A stretch of DNA of 64,000 bases from Sporosarcina sp. FSL K6-1522 (GCF_038622445.1 NZ_CP152019.1:2206501-2270500); one strand, 5' to 3'; shown: positions 8,212 to 16,833, counted from the first letter of the stretch. The notes: generated by a model not told the origin, from the sequence alone. A program made the numbers and translations.

Positions 8212-9714
8212 ATGAAGAAAGTAAAATTGGATTCATTTATTTTTTGGACATCATTGTTTACGATCGCAATCGTTACAGTTTTATTGGTAATGAATCGTGC
8301 GACGGCAGAGCCTTATTTGGATGGTTTGATGTCTGCGATTACGTTTAAAATGGACTGGGCATTCCAGTTTTTAACGATTGGCTTGTTTATCATTTTAATT
8401 TGGCTGGTGTTTAGTAGATACGGAAATATTAGATTAGGGGAAGGGAAACCAGAGTTCTCTACATTTAGTTGGGGGACGATGCTGTTCACTGCGGGTATGG
8501 GAACGAGCATTATGTATTGGTCTATGATTGAACCAATATTCTATTTTTCGGGACCACCGTTTGGAATAGAAGCGGGTAGTCAAGAAGCGGCAGAGTGGGC
8601 ACTGACATATGGCTTGTTTCATTGGGGAATTTCAGCATGGTCCCTTTACGCGTTACCGACAGTTGTGATTGCATATTCCTATTTTATTAAGAAGCGCCCG
8701 TCCTTGAAAATGAGTGTAGCATTAAGCGGCGCGCTTGGAAAATATGCAGATGGATGGCTAGGAAAGCTGATTGATATTTTGGTGATTTGGAGTTTAGTTG
8801 GTGGACTTGGTACATCACTAGGGTTAGGTGTACCAATGGTATCGGCAGTTGTAGCAAGCATTATTGGTATTGAGCAAACACTGACACTAGATGCGATTAT
8901 TGTTATTTCTATTACAATTATTTACTCAGCAAGTGCTTATATGGGCTTGCATAAAGGGATTCGTCGTCTAAGCGACTTGAATGTGTATTTGGCTTTGGCA
9001 CTTGCGATTTTTGTGTTCGTTGCAGGTCCTAGTTTATTTATGCTTACCTATTTTTCGAACAGTTTTGGTATGATGATTCAAAATTTCGTCATGATGAGTT
9101 TCCATACGGATCCAATTGGACAAGGGGGATTCCCACAAGGTTGGACAGTTTTTTATTGGGCTTGGTTTGCGGCTACAGCACCATTTATGGGCCTTTTTGT
9201 TGCACGTATTTCAAGAGGACGGACGATTCGTGAATTGATCGTTCATATGTTGTTATGGGGATCTATTGGTGGCTGGGTTTACTTCGGTGTATTCGGCGGT
9301 TATGCCATGAATCTACAACTAAGTGATATTTTGCCTGTTGTTGATATTTTGAACGCTAGTGGTGGACCAGCAACGGTTGTAGAAATTTTAAAAACGTTGC
9401 CGTTAAGTGCGATTGTGTTACCATTCTTCGTTTTCTTAGCGCTAATATTCTTGTCTACATCACTTGATTCAGCTACGTATATCTTATCTGCCATTGCTAC
9501 GAAAGAATTGAAAGAAGGACAAGAACCAGCAAGATGGCATCGTATGGTTTGGGGCGCTGTCTTGGCTGTGATTGCATTGTCATTACTACTTATTGGTGGC
9601 TTACGGGTTATTCAAACATCGGCGGTTGTTGTATCGGTGCCGATTTATATTTTCTATATACTACTAATCATTTCACTTCTGAGATGGCTGAAACAAGACT
9701 TTCCGAAGCAATAA
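8212..9714 (+). CDS. BCCT-family transporter (betaine/carnitine/choline type)
   Basis: A 500-aa, 12-helix secondary transporter. Family signatures are clear: MGTSIMYWSMIEPI in helix 3-4, FHWGISAWSLYALP in helix 5, and AATAPFMGLFVARISRGRTI in helix 8-9 (the BCCT signature). It has neither the long charged N-terminal nor the C-terminal osmosensory tail seen in BetP, so it looks like a nutrient or exchange carrier rather than a stress-gated one. Substrates of the family are quaternary ammonium compounds or related zwitterions. ATG 8212 has TTAGGGGTG upstream. It is the first gene of the operon with a CocE-type hydrolase and an M24 protein, which suggests it imports their substrate. Confidence 0.88.
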   Translation: MKKVKLDSFIFWTSLFTIAIVTVLLVMNRATAEPYLDGLMSAITFKMDWAFQFLTIGLFIILIWLVFSRYGNIRLGEGKPEFSTFSWGTMLFTAGMGTSIMYWSMIEPIFYFSGPPFGIEAGSQEAAEWALTYGLFHWGISAWSLYALPTVVIAYSYFIKKRPSLKMSVALSGALGKYADGWLGKLIDILVIWSLVGGLGTSLGLGVPMVSAVVASIIGIEQTLTLDAIIVISITIIYSASAYMGLHKGIRRLSDLNVYLALALAIFVFVAGPSLFMLTYFSNSFGMMIQNFVMMSFHTDPIGQGGFPQGWTVFYWAWFAATAPFMGLFVARISRGRTIRELIVHMLLWGSIGGWVYFGVFGGYAMNLQLSDILPVVDILNASGGPATVVEILKTLPLSAIVLPFFVFLALIFLSTSLDSATYILSAIATKELKEGQEPARWHRMVWGAVLAVIALSLLLIGGLRVIQTSAVVVSVPIYIFYILLIISLLRWLKQDFPKQ

Positions 9715-9746
9715 ATATGAAATAACATCATGAGGAGAGGGTAAAC

Positions 9747-11795
9747 ATGGTTTTTAACGTTCGTGAAACAGATCGGACGATACGGACAAATTTTCCTAGA
9801 AAAGTGAAAGAGATTGAACATATTTGGATTCCAATGTCTGATGGTACGAGATTATCTGCACGAATATGGTTACCGGAAGATGCTGAACAAAATCCAGTGC
9901 CAGCAATTCTTGAGTACATCCCATATCGAAAAAATGATTTTACGGCATTGCGTGATTCTCTTCGTCATCCGTATTTTGCGGGTCATGGCTATGCGAGTAT
10001 TCGTGTTGACTTGAGGGGATCTGGAGATTCTGAAGGAATTATGTATGATGAATATCTGAAACAAGAGCAGGATGACGCTTTGGAAGTTTTGACATGGATC
10101 TCTAAACAACCTTGGTTTACTGGCGGCATTGGAATGATTGGAAAATCATGGGGCGGTTTTAATGGTCTACAAGTCGCTGCTAGACGTCATCCGCATCTAA
10201 AAGCTGTGATTACACTTTGTTCGACAGATGATCGTTATGCGGATGATGTGCATTATAAAGGGGGAGCGATGCTTGCATCCGATATGCTTTGGTGGGCTTC
10301 GACAATGCTAGCTTATAACGCTCGTCCGGCAGATCCGACCGTTGTAGGAGAATCGTGGAAAGAAAATTGGTTGGAACGATTAGAGAAAACGCCGCCATTT
10401 GTTGAAGAGTGGGTTCGTCATCAGCGTAGGGATAGTTATTGGCAACATGGCTCTGTCTGTGAAGATTATCAAGATATTGATATCCCTGTGTATGCAGTCG
10501 GAGGATGGGCGGACGGCTATACCAATGCAATACCTCGCTTATTAGAGGGATTGAAAGGGCCACGAAAAGGTTTAATTGGACCATGGGCACACGAGTATCC
10601 AGAAATGGCTATTCCGGGACCGCAAATTGGTTTTTTACAGGAATGTCTGCGTTGGTATGATCATTGGTTAAAAGGAATTGACACGGGCATAATGGAAGAG
10701 CCGATGCTGAGGGCTTGGATGCAAGATAGTGTGCCACCACAAACAAGCTATACCGTTCGTCCAGGGTATTGGGTAGCAGAAGAACAATGGCCATCACCTA
10801 CCGTTCAAGCCAAGCATTATTATTTGCATAACTCAAAGTTAGTGAATGAGCCTAGCAATTTAGCGCCGATTCAAGTGGAAAGTGTGCAACAACATGGCTT
10901 GTATGCAGGGGTATTTTGCCCATTTGGTCAACCGGGGGATTTGCCAGGTGATCAAAGAAACGAAAATGGCTTTGCAGTTATTTTTGAATCAGAACCTGTT
11001 GAAAAGAAAGTACCCATTCTCGGGCATCCGACGTTCACTGTGGAATGCTCATCTAATCAGCCGAATGCGTTGTTGACAGTACGGTTAAATGATGTAGCGC
11101 CAGATGGTTCATCGACTCGTGTCACATGGGGGATACTGAATTTGACGCATAGAAATAGCCACGAATTCCCTGAAGCGCTTGAAGTTGGAGAAAAATATGA
11201 AGTGACGGTTGAAATGAATGCAATTGGTCATGTGTTGGCTCCAGGCCATCGTTGGCAATTGGCTGTTTCACCAACTTATTGGCCACATGCTTGGCCTTCG
11301 CCGAAACCAGTGACATTATCCGTTTATCCATCCGAAAAAACCTATTTGTCATTGCCAATTCGTGAAAATCAGTCAATTGATTTGACGTTACAACCGTTCA
11401 AACAACCAGAAACAGCTCCTGTTCTTGACAAAGAGATATTAAGAGAAGCAAATCGAACGAGAGAAATTGTATACGATGTCGTTTCAAATGTCTGGACGTT
11501 AGATGATTTTTCCGATGAAGGAGCAAGAAAGCTCTATATAAATGGGATTGAATATGGTAGCACAAATCGTAATCGGTATACGATTGAGGAAGGAAACCCA
11601 CTGTCTGCCAAAGTGCAATGCGATTGGACGTTAACGCTTGGTCGTGGCGAATGGCAAACGAGTCTTGAAACGACAAGTACGATGACAGCTGATGAGAATA
11701 CCTTCTATTTAATGAATGAACTAACTGCTTATGAAGGGGAAGTAGAGGTTTTTCATAGAGTTTGGACAGAAGAAATACCGAGAGATCATATGTGA
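9747..11795 (+). CDS. CocE/NonD-family serine hydrolase (X-Pro dipeptidyl-peptidase S15-like)
   Basis: A 682-aa alpha/beta hydrolase. The nucleophile elbow GKSWGG places Ser at about 134; the acid Asp is at about 256 (GGWADGY) and His at about 282 (IGPWAHE). Tyr 60 (YIPYRKND) matches the oxyanion-hole Tyr of cocaine esterase. The C-terminal beta-sandwich (from about 410, including PGHRWQLAVSPTYWPHAW) is the typical X-Pro dipeptidyl-peptidase C-domain. No signal peptide is seen, so it acts in the cytoplasm on something imported. Esters, amides and dipeptides are all possible. GAGGAGAGGG precedes the ATG, 32 bases after the BCCT gene. Confidence 0.87.
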   Translation: MVFNVRETDRTIRTNFPRKVKEIEHIWIPMSDGTRLSARIWLPEDAEQNPVPAILEYIPYRKNDFTALRDSLRHPYFAGHGYASIRVDLRGSGDSEGIMYDEYLKQEQDDALEVLTWISKQPWFTGGIGMIGKSWGGFNGLQVAARRHPHLKAVITLCSTDDRYADDVHYKGGAMLASDMLWWASTMLAYNARPADPTVVGESWKENWLERLEKTPPFVEEWVRHQRRDSYWQHGSVCEDYQDIDIPVYAVGGWADGYTNAIPRLLEGLKGPRKGLIGPWAHEYPEMAIPGPQIGFLQECLRWYDHWLKGIDTGIMEEPMLRAWMQDSVPPQTSYTVRPGYWVAEEQWPSPTVQAKHYYLHNSKLVNEPSNLAPIQVESVQQHGLYAGVFCPFGQPGDLPGDQRNENGFAVIFESEPVEKKVPILGHPTFTVECSSNQPNALLTVRLNDVAPDGSSTRVTWGILNLTHRNSHEFPEALEVGEKYEVTVEMNAIGHVLAPGHRWQLAVSPTYWPHAWPSPKPVTLSVYPSEKTYLSLPIRENQSIDLTLQPFKQPETAPVLDKEILREANRTREIVYDVVSNVWTLDDFSDEGARKLYINGIEYGSTNRNRYTIEEGNPLSAKVQCDWTLTLGRGEWQTSLETTSTMTADENTFYLMNELTAYEGEVEVFHRVWTEEIPRDHM

Positions 11796-11801
11796 TAGGT
11801 A

Positions 11802-11834
11802 GAAGGGGAGAGGAATCATTTCACTCTCCCCGCT
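11802..11834 (+). other. Intercistronic stem-loop
   Basis: GAAGGGGAGAG pairs with CTCTCCCCGCTTC (one bulge) just after the CocE stop codon. There is no T run, so it is more likely an mRNA processing or stability element, or a weak terminator, than a full terminator. Confidence 0.5.
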
Positions 11835-11866
11835 TCCATCTGTAAAGAATTAACGGGGGTATTTAT

Positions 11867-13009
11867 ATGAAAACGCGCCAAAGAATGGAGCATTTGCGGC
11901 AGTATATGGATGAACGAGACATTCACTTGTCTATTATTTGGAATCCAGACAATCAGTACTATGTAACGGATTTTCGAGCGATATCGTATTCTAGGGCAAT
12001 ACTAACAGTAATTGACCAGCAAGAAGTACAGTTAATCATCCCAAAGCTAGAAGAATCGCATGCGACAGAACGAGCAGAAGTGGATAGGATACATGTTTAC
12101 TATGAGCAATATGAACATCGTCATTTAACGTTATCGTATGTGGACTTTTTATCAAATATTTTGAGTAAACTACCTAAATCGGCGAATATAGGGGTAGAAA
12201 TGGCATTATTGCCTGCAGATGTGTTTCAATATTTGCAACAAAGCGGCTTTACATTAACGGATATTGGAAATCGATTGGTTCAAATGCGCTCTATAAAAGA
12301 TGATTACGAGATTGGGTGTTTGAAAGTTGCAGGAGCGTTATCAGATATTGCAATAAAGGAATCACTTTCTAATGTTCGTATAGGATTAAGTGAATTGGAG
12401 TTTGATTCATATGGAGATCGAGCTTTGCTTGAAGTTGCGTCACAGCAATATGCCGATGAATTGATTGGTTATGAAGATTGGACATGCTCGGGTATTGAAC
12501 GAAGTGAAATGCCGCATCTGTATTCAAGTACCCGAAAATTTATGGATGGGGATGTCGTTGTACATAGTAGGCAAGTTTGGTATAACAACTACCGTGCGGA
12601 AAACGAACGAACATTTTTAATCGGAAATGTTACGGAACAACAGAAAGATTTGCTGAGGCTTGCGATTGAGGCTCAGCAAGTTGGGATGGAAATGATTCGT
12701 CCAGGTATTGCGGCTAAAGAAGTGGATATTGCAACCTTTAATGTTTTTAAACGGGCAGGCTATGCAGATTTTGTTCAGCATAGAGTAGGCCATGGATTGG
12801 GATTATCAGAACATGAAGAACCTTATTTACGTTTTGATAATGAATTAATTTTGGAGAAAGGGATGGTGTACACAATTGAGCCTGGTTTGTATGTGCCAGG
12901 TGTTGGTGGATTTCGCCATTCAGATACAGTGATTTTAACAGAACGAGGTAGTATGTCGATTACAGAGCATCCAAGGGCATTTGATGACATGCATTTTGTT
13001 TTTTCCTAA
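11867..13009 (+). CDS. M24 family protein, creatinase-like, with altered metal ligands
   Basis: A 380-aa protein with the creatinase N-domain (1-130) and pita-bread C-domain (140-370). His 309 (HRVGHGLGL) and Glu 338 (TIEPGLY) are kept, but three of the five metal ligands of true Xaa-Pro peptidases differ. The first Asp is Ser 234 (GDVVVHSRQ), the second is Glu 245 (RAENERTF), and the last Glu is Ser 352 (GGFRHSDTV). The metal-free enzyme creatinase shows similar replacements (ALERT and GGYREHD). It may therefore be a C-N hydrolase such as an amidinohydrolase or ectoine-hydrolase-like enzyme rather than a peptidase. It is the third gene of the BCCT operon; GGGGGT lies before the ATG. Confidence 0.8.
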   Translation: MKTRQRMEHLRQYMDERDIHLSIIWNPDNQYYVTDFRAISYSRAILTVIDQQEVQLIIPKLEESHATERAEVDRIHVYYEQYEHRHLTLSYVDFLSNILSKLPKSANIGVEMALLPADVFQYLQQSGFTLTDIGNRLVQMRSIKDDYEIGCLKVAGALSDIAIKESLSNVRIGLSELEFDSYGDRALLEVASQQYADELIGYEDWTCSGIERSEMPHLYSSTRKFMDGDVVVHSRQVWYNNYRAENERTFLIGNVTEQQKDLLRLAIEAQQVGMEMIRPGIAAKEVDIATFNVFKRAGYADFVQHRVGHGLGLSEHEEPYLRFDNELILEKGMVYTIEPGLYVPGVGGFRHSDTVILTERGSMSITEHPRAFDDMHFVFS

Positions 13010-13074
13010 TATTTTTTCATAACACTTTTATGAGAATATTTAATATTACTATAGAGTAGGGGAAACGAACAACC

Positions 13075-13578
13075 ATGATTTTAACTATCATTGGCATTAA
13101 CTTAGTTTACGTTTCTTTATTTACATTGCGTGTGTTATTCACATTTAAAGGGATGCGTATTATAGCGTCTTTTGTATCAATGGCAGAGGTGTTTATTTAT
13201 TTAATGGGATTGACCTTAGTGCTTGATAATCTTGATAATCCTATTAATATTGCAGCCTATTGTTTTGGCTGGGGATTAGGTGTCTATGTTGGAAGTCGCA
13301 TTGAGAAGAAATTAGCATTAGGCTATACTGTGTTTGAAGTTGTTGTAAATGATCTAGATACCGAGATTTGTCGTTATTTGAGGGAAAAGAATTACGGAGT
13401 TACCTCATGGCTTGCGGATGGAAAAGATGGGAAGCGCCTTGTAATGAAAGTGTTAGCAAAACGGAAAGACGAACAAAAACTGCGACGCACTATTTTGGAA
13501 ACTGCACCAAAAGCTTTTATTATTTCTTATGAACCGACTACTTTCAATGGCGGATTTTTAGCGAAGCATTTGCGATAA
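13075..13578 (+). CDS. UPF0316 / DUF2179 membrane protein, YebE-like
   Basis: A 167-aa protein with three N-terminal helices (to about residue 75) followed by a soluble DUF2179-type ferredoxin-like domain (YTVFEVVVNDLDTEICRYLRE...). It matches the YebE/UPF0316 layout. The function is unknown; some DUF2179 domains are thought to bind nucleotides. It lies 65 bases after the M24 gene on the same strand and may be read with the operon, but the family is common and usually unlinked to hydrolases, so a functional tie is uncertain. Confidence 0.8.
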   Translation: MILTIIGINLVYVSLFTLRVLFTFKGMRIIASFVSMAEVFIYLMGLTLVLDNLDNPINIAAYCFGWGLGVYVGSRIEKKLALGYTVFEVVVNDLDTEICRYLREKNYGVTSWLADGKDGKRLVMKVLAKRKDEQKLRRTILETAPKAFIISYEPTTFNGGFLAKHLR

Positions 13579-13645
13579 TGTTGCTCTATTAGGCTGTTGA
13601 TGTAATGGATATGTAGGTTGGTAATGGTAATATAGAGAATAGCTG

Positions 13646-13692
13646 AAAAGCCAGTTGCCGAAGCCGTATTAGAGGTTTCGGTAACTGGCTTA
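13646..13692 (-). terminator. Terminator of the DUF3298-like gene
   Basis: On the minus strand, AAGCCAGTTACCGAAACC pairs with GGCTTCGGCAACTGGCTT and is followed by TTTTC. The plus-strand side lacks a T run. Confidence 0.65.
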
Positions 13693-13701
13693 TTGGTGCC
13701 A

Positions 13702-14319
13702 TTAAGTAAATGCCATCATCCGATCAAGCGGACCATTGGGTTCAATAATATCTGCGAGGTCCAAGATCGGGATCGGGAAATACGGGAACCCGGATGAATA
13801 AGGAGAAATTTCATAAAGCTGAAAGTAGATGACGAGGGAGGTATCGGCGATATAAAAATCTTGATCGCTACGGATTTCTTTGAAAGGGGGATCAAGTAAG
13901 ACGACATCCCAATCTTTAATGCGCTGGCGAATGATATTCGATATCTTCTTCTCGTAGTCACTCCCCGTTTTGAATAACTCTTTCAAGGTGTACTGTTTGC
14001 CGGTTTTTGTATCAAATGTTAGCGAGTTAATGCTTGTCATACCGTGTGCTCCGCCAGTAAATGAATAGACAATCAGGTTTAAACTGAGCAGACCCCGTTG
14101 GTTGGTCTTTAATTCATAATAAGCGATGAGTTCAACGAGGCCTGGTTCGTAGTAATCACGTTCAATTAGTAGCTTATTTAGTGTTGTGACAATGGCATGG
14201 TTGATGGTGCTTTGCACATGGGCATTTGGTAAATGGACAACGACGGGATAATAGACCGTTACCTTTGGTGAGGCATGAGGTAATTTCTTTGTCACGATGG
14301 ACACAGGAAGCTCGAACAT
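13702..14319 (-). CDS. DUF3298 (RsiV/PdaC-like) domain protein
   Basis: A 205-aa protein with the DUF4163-DUF3298 order. The N-part PKVTVYYPVVVHLPNAHVQS is followed by a segment with YSFTGGAHGMTSINSLTFDTKTGK, the hallmark GGAHG-x(5)-NFD-like motif of DUF3298, and FKTGSDYEKKISNIIRQ. These domains occur in the anti-sigma factor RsiV and deacetylase PdaC, where they bind cell-wall or lysozyme ligands. I choose ATG 14319, preceded by AAAGGA at 6 bases, which leaves no signal peptide. An upstream ATG at 14421 would add a weakly hydrophobic leader (MSFIVTSIPFFFHRY), so export remains open. Confidence 0.7.
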   Translation of the reverse strand: MFELPVSIVTKKLPHASPKVTVYYPVVVHLPNAHVQSTINHAIVTTLNKLLIERDYYEPGLVELIAYYELKTNQRGLLSLNLIVYSFTGGAHGMTSINSLTFDTKTGKQYTLKELFKTGSDYEKKISNIIRQRIKDWDVVLLDPPFKEIRSDQDFYIADTSLVIYFQLYEISPYSSGFPYFPIPILDLADIIEPNGPLDRMMAFT

Positions 14320-14459
14320 TAACATCCTTTCATTCTTGGTGGTGTCATTGATTTTATGTACATAGCGGTGAAAAAAGAAGGGAATGGATGTGACAATGAA
14401 TGACATTATCTGTCGTTCCATGTAAAATTGAGATACCGAGTATTTAGGGAGGCCATCAG

Positions 14460-14894
14460 ATGAAAAACAAACAACAGGATTATGAAAATAAATTAAAGAA
14501 TTTCGATCCAGATTCTACTATACATGAGACGGACGATCATTATTCAGATGAGAAATTTTGGGACAAGGTCAAAAAATACGGTAAGCAAGTAGGTAAGCAA
14601 ACGGTTTACTACAGTTTGCTCCTATTTTATACAGCGAAAAGTCCAACGGTACCGAAATCATCCAAAATGATTGTTGTAGGTGCATTAAGTTACCTCATTT
14701 TCCCGGTCGATCTCATACCGGACTTTATCCCAGCAGTTGGTTTAGTCGACGATGCGAGCGTCATTGCGGCTGCCGTTTTTAAAATCGTTCAGCATATTGA
14801 TGATGATGTGAAACAACAAGCAAAGCAACAATTGGTGAAGCTGTTTGGAGATGATGGTGGTTATGACGATATTGATGAGAAGTTGATGAGCTAA
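14460..14894 (+). CDS. DUF1232 (YkvA-like) membrane protein
   Basis: A 144-aa protein. After a charged N-terminal segment (1-50) it carries the DUF1232 core ALSYLIFPVDLIPDFIPAVG then LVDDASVIAAAV, typical of YkvA. The family is small membrane-associated proteins of unknown function. AGGGAGG lies 8 bases before the ATG. It diverges from the DUF3298 gene. Confidence 0.85.
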   Translation: MKNKQQDYENKLKNFDPDSTIHETDDHYSDEKFWDKVKKYGKQVGKQTVYYSLLLFYTAKSPTVPKSSKMIVVGALSYLIFPVDLIPDFIPAVGLVDDASVIAAAVFKIVQHIDDDVKQQAKQQLVKLFGDDGGYDDIDEKLMS

Positions 14895-14928
14895 ATTCAT
14901 CGAAGGTTAGATGGATTTAGTTAAGCAG

Positions 14929-14962
14929 GTGAGACGCTATGGAAGATAGCGTCTCATTTTTC
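14929..14962. terminator. Bidirectional terminator
   Basis: A perfect stem GAGACGCTAT/ATAGCGTCTC with a 5-base loop and ATTTTT tail separates the converging YkvA-like and SAM hydrolase genes. Confidence 0.85.
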
Positions 14963-14965
14963 ATC

Positions 14966-15826
14966 TCATTCATAAACAATTCTAGGTGCTTTGCGAATTG
15001 TCACTTCCCAATTGGTCCCCGTACCGACTCGATAAGCATCTGCGAATGAGCCTTGGTTAATGGCGATGCCGATGTTGTCGAGGGAATTTACATAGATAAG
15101 CGGTTCGCCGATGTGTAAATCTGCAAAGGATCGGCCGAATGTCATGATGTTATTGTAGATTGTGCGGCCATCTGTCGTGATGGCTACCTCGAAGGAATCC
15201 CCATGCTGCTGTGCGATTTCTTTAAACTGGGTTCGGCTAATATTCGTCCACAGATTGCCGAAAGGTCGGTCGATAATGTCGACTGTGCCTGTGATTACTT
15301 CATCAACAATTTTTGAGAGCTTCAATGGCAATGTAATGACCTTCGCTGTATCTAGAATGGGGCCGACTTCTTCAAATTGGATCACATCGGCAGCAAGTCG
15401 TGCACCTGTATAGGCGAAAATATCGCGTCCGTGGAATGTATGCGATTCTCCAGAGTTCGGAAGGCGGTTGACAGACTCATCAATTTCACGGACTTCGCAA
15501 ATGCCGATGAATTGTGCCACATGTGTTAACGTACCATTGTCCGGTGTAATGATATAGTGGTCGTTGACGGTTTTCGCAACAATGCCACGTCGCTCCGAAC
15601 CTACACCTGGATCGACAATGGAAACAAAAACCGTGTCCTTTGGCCAGTAACCAATGGCTTGCAATAGACGATAAGAAGCTTCCCAAATATTATATTGAGG
15701 AATCTGATGGGTAATTTCATAAATAGGAATTCCACGTTGAACAGAGTTTGCTACCCCGTGCATCGCACTAACTGCCCCGTCACTCTTCCCAAAATCCGAT
15801 TGAAACACTAATAAACCTGTTGTCAT
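14966..15826 (-). CDS. SAM hydrolase (S-adenosyl-L-methionine hydroxide adenosyltransferase, DUF62)
   Basis: A 286-aa cytoplasmic enzyme of the fluorinase/chlorinase superfamily. The N-terminal domain has QSDFGKSDGAVSAMHGV, VDPGVGSERRG, PDNGTLT and the family pair HGRD (TFHGRDIFAYTGARLA). The C-terminal beta-barrel ends with GTNWEVTIRKAPR. Ordinary bacterial members cleave S-adenosylmethionine to adenosine and methionine rather than add a halide, and the RD-H arrangement here is of that kind. ATG 15826 follows GAGGAGTGG. The gene is preceded by a complete T-box leader, so it should be induced when one particular tRNA is uncharged. That is unusual for this family and suggests a role in methionine or SAM balance. 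Confidence 0.88.
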   Translation of the reverse strand: MTTGLLVFQSDFGKSDGAVSAMHGVANSVQRGIPIYEITHQIPQYNIWEASYRLLQAIGYWPKDTVFVSIVDPGVGSERRGIVAKTVNDHYIITPDNGTLTHVAQFIGICEVREIDESVNRLPNSGESHTFHGRDIFAYTGARLAADVIQFEEVGPILDTAKVITLPLKLSKIVDEVITGTVDIIDRPFGNLWTNISRTQFKEIAQQHGDSFEVAITTDGRTIYNNIMTFGRSFADLHIGEPLIYVNSLDNIGIAINQGSFADAYRVGTGTNWEVTIRKAPRIVYE

Positions 15827-15868
15827 CTTAAATCCACTCCTCATTTGTTTATAGTATGAAATTAAACA

Positions 15869-16188
15869 CAAAAAATCCCGTCCATTTCAATCATTTATCG
15901 ATTGAAAAGGACGAGATCTATTCTCGTGTTACCACCTTTATTCGTCGCTTATTCGCATAAGCAACCTCAACAAGTACAAAACCCGATCGTGATAGGTTTT
16001 AAACTGTGGTTCTGGTAACGGGTACCAACTCCCGCTGCGTATCTACTGATGTACAATTACGTACACGTTCAAGGCAGAGCTCAGAGGCCATTGTTCAAGT
16101 GGAGTCTTTCTGCTTCTTTTCAGCTACCGAAGCTTTCTGTGAGAAATCCTATGCACTTTACTTTTCTCTTCATCGCTTTTATATGTTA
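15869..16188 (-). promoter_or_regulatory. T-box riboswitch upstream of the SAM hydrolase gene
   Basis: Read on the minus strand, a stem I start (AAGCGATGAAGAG, then AAAAGTA) leads through a GCTTCGGTAGCTGAAAAGAAGC distal hairpin back to CACTT-GAA, where AAGTG/CACTT pair and AGTA faces GAA as in known specifier loops. The T-box sequence AAAGGTGGTAACACGAG lies at 15939-15923. It is followed by a terminator (CGTCC-TTTCAATC / GATTGAAA-GGACG, then TTTTTT, 15914-15869). The three bases after GAA are CAA (16093-16091), but AUG (16091-16089) and UGG (16090-16088) overlap and the 3' loop is three bases long of the norm. The UGGU of the T-box calls for discriminator A, as in tRNA-Met. Confidence 0.85.
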
Positions 16189-16194
16189 GTGAGT

Positions 16195-16223
16195 ACTTTA
16201 CATGAAGCTGAAAGAAAGGTCAA
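16195..16223 (-). promoter_or_regulatory. Promoter of the SAM hydrolase T-box transcript
   Basis: On the minus strand TTGACC, 17 bases, TAAAGT sits about 15 bases upstream of the first leader stem. Confidence 0.65.
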
Positions 16224-16337
16224 TGTTTTTAGGAAATTAAGTTGGTTAAAAGCCAATCCAACTGAAGCGTTTCTTCGCATTTCGTGAAGTTTTGTGGTAG
16301 GATTTAAGTTCACAATAGTAGAGGACGTGAAGTTGAA

Positions 16338-16712
16338 ATGATTAACATTACAGTACCAAATCCAGATATTACAATCGTACAACGTAAACAGGAAATGGGT
16401 CCAGGTGTTGCGCCGATTAAACCGATTTATGGCTTTATTGATTTACATGAAATTCCACGTGATAAAGGCGGCATCATTCTGTTTTATAACAATAAAGATG
16501 AGTTGCTATTTGCAGGGAAAGCGCGTAAATTACGCCAACGTGTGAAAAAGCATTTTGAAGATACGGTGTCACCAATTAAAGATCATCGTAATGAAGTAAA
16601 GCAAATTTCTGTGATCATTGTTGAAGACCCAATGGAACGTGAAATTTATGAAACGTATATCATTAATACACAACGTGCGAAATATAACGTTGATAAAGTA
16701 TTTTTCGAGTGA
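16338..16712 (+). CDS. Stand-alone GIY-YIG domain protein (UvrC N-domain-like)
   Basis: A 124-aa protein formed almost only by a GIY-YIG nuclease fold: GGIILFYNNKDELLFAGKARKLRQRVKKHF corresponds to the UvrC segment with the catalytic Arg, and MEREIYETYIINTQRAKYN carries the metal-binding Glu and closing KYN. The GIY and YIG triads themselves have drifted to GII and FAG. Short proteins like this are annotated as nucleotide-excision-repair endonucleases in Bacillaceae and Planococcaceae, but their activity is unproven. The ATG has GAGGA about 12 bases upstream. The promoter may be the TTCGCA...TAGGAT just before it. Confidence 0.78.
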   Translation: MINITVPNPDITIVQRKQEMGPGVAPIKPIYGFIDLHEIPRDKGGIILFYNNKDELLFAGKARKLRQRVKKHFEDTVSPIKDHRNEVKQISVIIVEDPMEREIYETYIINTQRAKYNVDKVFFE

Positions 16713-16765
16713 ACACGAACCCTGTTTCGTCCTTGATGGATGTCTTGATAAGGTGTAACAGGTTG

Positions 16766-16806
16766 AAAAGAGCTGACTGCTATGTGCAATCGGCTCTTCT
16801 TTTTGA
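16766..16806 (+). terminator. Terminator of the GIY-YIG gene
   Basis: AAGAGCTGACTGC pairs with GCAATCGGCTCTT (one mismatch, one G-T), then CTTTTT. Confidence 0.8.
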
Positions 16807-16833
16807 CTACATACAAAGAAAAGGGTGGGCGTA

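Noticed and set aside
10210..10590. Minus-strand open frame of about 126 codons within the CocE-type gene
   Set aside because: It has no ribosome site and no protein-like composition; the plus-strand hydrolase has full catalytic motifs here.
15870..16188. Plus-strand open frame of about 93 codons (16006-16287) in the SAM hydrolase leader
   Set aside because: The region is a structured T-box leader on the opposite strand; the frame has no ribosome site and no domain.
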